A stretch of 64,000 bases of DNA from Martinezella tropici (lineage in GTDB: Bacteria > Pseudomonadota > Alphaproteobacteria > Rhizobiales > Rhizobiaceae), in contig JUHI01000002.1 of assembly GCA_000799755.1 (NCBI GenBank), forward strand, positions 1-64,000, written 5' to 3'. A program made the translations under genes and the position numbers. The notes beneath the pieces are model-generated. The model was not told the DNA's origin and did no database searches. It saw only the letters and a list, made by a program, of their open reading frames with translations. Below, one piece after another: positions 61,425 to 64,000 of this stretch. Within the stretch, counting starts at the first letter, position 1, and each line of letters opens with the position of its first letter.

Positions 61425-62870
61425 CTATGTCTTCGGCCGGCGCTGATGGCCGCTCACCTGCACGCCGTCTTCAGGCTGCAGCTTGAGGAAGCCGGGTATG
61501 CCGAGCAGGGGAATGATTGCCATCAGCAAGAAGGCTAGGTGGAATTTCTCGGGCGTCAGCGGCGATCCGTCCAGCGTCACCAACCCAAGCAGCATGGCCG
61601 CGACGGAGATGCCGAAGCTGACGCTCAATTGCTGCAGGACGCCGCCGAGACTGGTCGCGCGGCTGAGCTGAGCGGCCGGGGTGTCGGAGTAGGACAAGGT
61701 GTTCGACGTCATGAACTGTCCCGCTCGCGCCAGTCCGAAGATGAAGACGTAGACGATGATGAACCAATGCGGCGTATCGGGCGTGATCAGCGCGAAGCCG
61801 GCGACGACGGCAGCGCCGAACACAGCGCTCCAGGTCAGCATGCGGTCGAAGCCGTAGAGCTTCAGCAGCTTTGCGGAGACTGGCCGAACGGCAAGCGCGC
61901 TCAAGGCGCTGACGAAGGTCAGCGTGCCCGAGACGATGGGGCTCAAGCCGAAGCCGACCTGCAGCATCAACGGCAGCAGGAAGGGCACGCCGTTTAGCCC
62001 AACGCGACAGATGCCGCCGGCAAGCGTGCCAATGCGGAAGGTGCGCAGCTTGAAGAGGGTGAGATCCACGGCCGGCGATTCCGCTGTTCTCGCATAGCGG
62101 ATGAAGCCGAGCAGCAGCAGACCGGCGGCGGCGAGAACGAGGAGAATGGCCCAGACCGGAATTGCCGGGCGGCCGATATTCTCGATCCCGTATTGCAGCA
62201 GGACACAGCCGAGGCCGACCATGACGAAGCCGGGAAAATCGAACTTGATCGTCTCGTCGCGATCGGTGTCCTCGACATAGCGCAGCGCCATGACCATGCC
62301 GATCAGGCCGAAGGGCAGGTTCACCCAGAAGATCCAGCGCCAGGACAGATAGGTCGTCAGGAAACCGCCGAGCACCGGCCCGATCACCGGTCCGATGACG
62401 GCGGGCAGGGTCATATAGGTCATCGCCGTGACGAGTTGGCTGCGCGGGAAGCTGCGGATGAGGATCAGGCGTCCGACCGGCGTCATCATGGCGCCGCCGA
62501 AGCCCTGCAGCGCCCGCATGGCGATCAGCATCGGCAGGCTCGTCGCCAGACCGCATAGGATCGAACCGATCGTGAAGATGAACAGCGACAGCGCGAAGAT
62601 GCGCCGCGCGCCGAAGCGATCCGCGAACCAGCCGCTCACCGGGATGAACATGGCGAGCGTCAGAATATAGGTGGTGACGGCCAGGTTCATGCGCACCGGC
62701 GTCGTGCCGAGGCTTTTGGCGATATCGGGGACGGCGGTGATGAGGATGGTGGAATCGAGTTGTTCCATCAGGAAGGCAACGGCGACGACGGCGGGAATGA
62801 TGTAGCGCAGGCGGGGGTCGCGTTCGACCGCAAAAGTCTGGCCGTGCGGATCGGGATCTATCGAATCCAT
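61425..62870 (-). CDS. MFS drug exporter, DHA2 family (14 TM)
   Basis: A 481-residue transporter of the EmrB/QacA type with about 14 helices. Motif A variant is SGWFADRFGARRIF (about 80-93) and motif C AVIGPVIGPVLGG (about 160-172) is the antiporter signature; motif D1 LDSTILITAVPDIA lies near residue 40. Such pumps export drugs with proton exchange. ATG 62870 is used; TTG 62879 is upstream in frame. No HlyD adaptor or regulator is adjacent. The 325 bases upstream contain its likely promoter. Confidence 0.9.
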   Translation of the reverse strand: MDSIDPDPHGQTFAVERDPRLRYIIPAVVAVAFLMEQLDSTILITAVPDIAKSLGTTPVRMNLAVTTYILTLAMFIPVSGWFADRFGARRIFALSLFIFTIGSILCGLATSLPMLIAMRALQGFGGAMMTPVGRLILIRSFPRSQLVTAMTYMTLPAVIGPVIGPVLGGFLTTYLSWRWIFWVNLPFGLIGMVMALRYVEDTDRDETIKFDFPGFVMVGLGCVLLQYGIENIGRPAIPVWAILLVLAAAGLLLLGFIRYARTAESPAVDLTLFKLRTFRIGTLAGGICRVGLNGVPFLLPLMLQVGFGLSPIVSGTLTFVSALSALAVRPVSAKLLKLYGFDRMLTWSAVFGAAVVAGFALITPDTPHWFIIVYVFIFGLARAGQFMTSNTLSYSDTPAAQLSRATSLGGVLQQLSVSFGISVAAMLLGLVTLDGSPLTPEKFHLAFLLMAIIPLLGIPGFLKLQPEDGVQVSGHQRRPKT

Positions 62871-63195
62871 GGAGTGCAATGGCTTTCCACCGCTCGGCTG
62901 GGGGACCGGCGTGTTTGACGATTTGCATGATTCCCTGCGGAAACCGCTTCGTGTTCTCGGGAAACATGGTGCTGCCGGCCGGTGATCCGCCGACCTTCGG
63001 AATCGTCACCTATATGCGCACTACTGATGGGGCAGTGCAACAAAAACCGAAGCGCATGAATGTTTGATACCGTTTTGTAAAATCGGGCGCCCATCCTGGA
63101 TGCGCCCTGCTGCACTGTGCCAACGGCAGTTGTGATCGGACGCTTCGCGGTAGTATGGACAGCGGATTCATTTCTAGCCGTCCCACCTTCGCGCC
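62871..63195. other. Intergenic region between MFS gene and small membrane gene
   Basis: These 325 bases hold no supported gene; the frames present (62879-63067 on the + strand) read as noise. A hairpin at 63085-63107 (GGGCGC and GCGCCC with paired ATCC/GGAT inside and a 2-base bulge) is followed on the minus strand by GATTTTAC and would suit the end of the gene at 63196-63660. Confidence 0.5.
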
Positions 63196-63660
63196 TCAGA
63201 CATTGTCATCGACTCTCGGTGAAGGCGACGCTTGCAAATCAAAATCCAAACTTCGGACAGCCACGTACCAGAAAGCATAGCCCGCGATACCGCCGCTTAT
63301 TGTAAGCACAAGGACATCAAACCTATTGGAGCCGCTTTGAAAGCCCCATGAATGAGCTGTCCAGTATCCAGCAATAGCTCCAGCTATCGGATAATAATAG
63401 GAGGGTCGCCCGAGCAATTCGCCGACGCCGATCGCCACTAGAGCGGCCTTCCACGTGATCAGGAGAGCCATCGGTACCATAGCGAAGCTAAGGCTGACCA
63501 ATGCCAGCGGCACAGATATTACCTCAGCGATTGAGTTAAAATCAGAGGCGAATGAAATCAAAGAATACGAAACGATAGCGAAATATTCAGCAACCAGCAG
63601 AGCGAAGATATTCATGAAAATCATCTTCTTGATGTTTGATTTGGCTGCTCTTGGCTCCAT
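63196..63660 (-). CDS. Hypothetical membrane protein
   Basis: A 154-residue protein with about four membrane helices (starting MIFMNIFALLVAEYFAIVSY at about 13-32), and a glycine-rich end (AIAGYWTAHSWGFQSG, ISGGIAGYAFWYVAVR). The start at 63660 is supported by GGAGA 5 bases upstream; starts at 63714 and further upstream lack a signal. Composition is AT-richer than the MFS gene. No family is recognised. Role unknown. Confidence 0.68.
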   Translation of the reverse strand: MEPRAAKSNIKKMIFMNIFALLVAEYFAIVSYSLISFASDFNSIAEVISVPLALVSLSFAMVPMALLITWKAALVAIGVGELLGRPSYYYPIAGAIAGYWTAHSWGFQSGSNRFDVLVLTISGGIAGYAFWYVAVRSLDFDLQASPSPRVDDNV

Positions 63661-63772
63661 CTCCCTCTCCGTTTCATCCCATGATGGCGCGTAGCCCGCT
63701 GAGTGCTTGCTCATTGGTTGTATTCGCAACATACACCATGAAAGAGCGGCAAATACATGCGTGCTCCGAGAT

Positions 63773-64000
63773 CTAATTGGTCGAGGAGGGCGAGGGCAGC
63801 GTCCAGCGCGCCTTGTCGAAGACAATGGCGGTTCGCAATTGCTCCGGCGACGTTCTCCGCAGTTCCAGCTGCAGGTTGAAATTGTTATTGCCCTGGAATT
63901 CCTTGAAGAAGCTGAGCTTGGCGCCGAAGGCCTGCAGCGTCACATCCTGCAACTTGCCGATCGAATCCAGTGCGGCCTGAAAGTCCAGCCAGTGCGTCTC
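63773..64000 (-). CDS. C-terminal end of a gene cut by the window edge
   Basis: An open minus-strand frame runs from the window edge to a TAG at 63773-63775, giving 75 residues of the C-terminus. Readable segments include HWLDFQAALDSIGKLQDVTL, FGAKLSFFKEFQGNNNFNLQ and TAIVFDKARWTLPSPSSTN. It alternates polar and hydrophobic residues as in a beta-rich domain. No start is visible in the window. I do not recognise the family. Codon use fits the flanking GC-rich genes. Confidence 0.65.
   Translation of the reverse strand, partial: ETHWLDFQAALDSIGKLQDVTLQAFGAKLSFFKEFQGNNNFNLQLELRRTSPEQLRTAIVFDKARWTLPSPSSTN

Overview
This window looks like chromosomal DNA of an alphaproteobacterium of the order Hyphomicrobiales, most likely Rhizobium or a close relative. 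The evidence is high coding GC, the conserved block murA - DUF2948 - hisD - UPF0262 - LMW phosphatase - infA - maf - yacG - tRNA-Phe, intergenic palindromes of the RIME (Rhizobium intergenic mosaic element) type, and many transporter and regulator genes typical of soil rhizobia. No insertion sequence, phage, plasmid replication gene or CRISPR array was seen. Three tRNA genes (fMet, Thr-GGT, Phe-GAA) are present.

Layout. 1-2.3 kb: a cluster of short hairpin repeats, initiator tRNA, and a TetR/DUF418 membrane protein pair. 2.3-11 kb: a dimethylglycine/sarcosine-type FAD dehydrogenase, an orphan amino-acid-type binding protein, a haloalkane dehalogenase divergent from a MarR regulator, an exported isochorismatase-like protein lacking its catalytic cysteine, a dienelactone hydrolase and an S10 peptidase. 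11-17.5 kb: TetR/NAD(P)H oxidoreductase divergent pair, an MscS channel fused to a cyclic-nucleotide-binding domain, a semialdehyde dehydrogenase, and a TetX-like flavin monooxygenase divergent from another MarR. 17.5-25 kb: a YWTD propeller protein and LacI regulator, then a tightly coupled five-gene ABC transporter operon that begins with a metallophosphoesterase. 25-33 kb: slyX, exported MsrA, bestrophin, an ECF sigma/anti-sigma pair, Bax inhibitor-1, gntR-dgoD (galactonate) and osmC. 33-38.4 kb: TetR with an RND efflux pump behind a very long palindrome. 38.4-47.6 kb: phosphatase, VOC protein, two SDRs with LysR and AraC partners, the pdxA2-DUF1537 kinase pair (D-threonate type) and ddl. 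47.6-56.3 kb: a surface beta-barrel protein, an AT-richer DUF4238 gene beside tRNA-Thr, and the conserved murA-to-yacG block. 56.6-61.4 kb: the prkA-yeaH-spoVR stress operon. 61.4-64 kb: an MFS exporter, a small membrane protein and the C-terminal end of a gene cut by the window edge.

Functional themes. Several units pair one enzyme or pump with a divergent or adjacent regulator and a visible operator-like palindrome between them (MarR at 7.0 and 17.0 kb, TetR at 11.6 and 33.3 kb, GntR at 31.9 kb, LysR at 40.8 kb). This suggests inducible detoxification or catabolic modules. The most unusual items are the phosphoesterase-led ABC operon, the TetX-like monooxygenase with its tandem perfect 12-bp palindromes, the 46-bp palindrome before the TetR-RND locus, and the cysteine-less exported isochorismatase-like protein. 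I found no clearly novel multi-gene defence or mobile system. All functional assignments rest on reading motifs by eye; no database search was possible.
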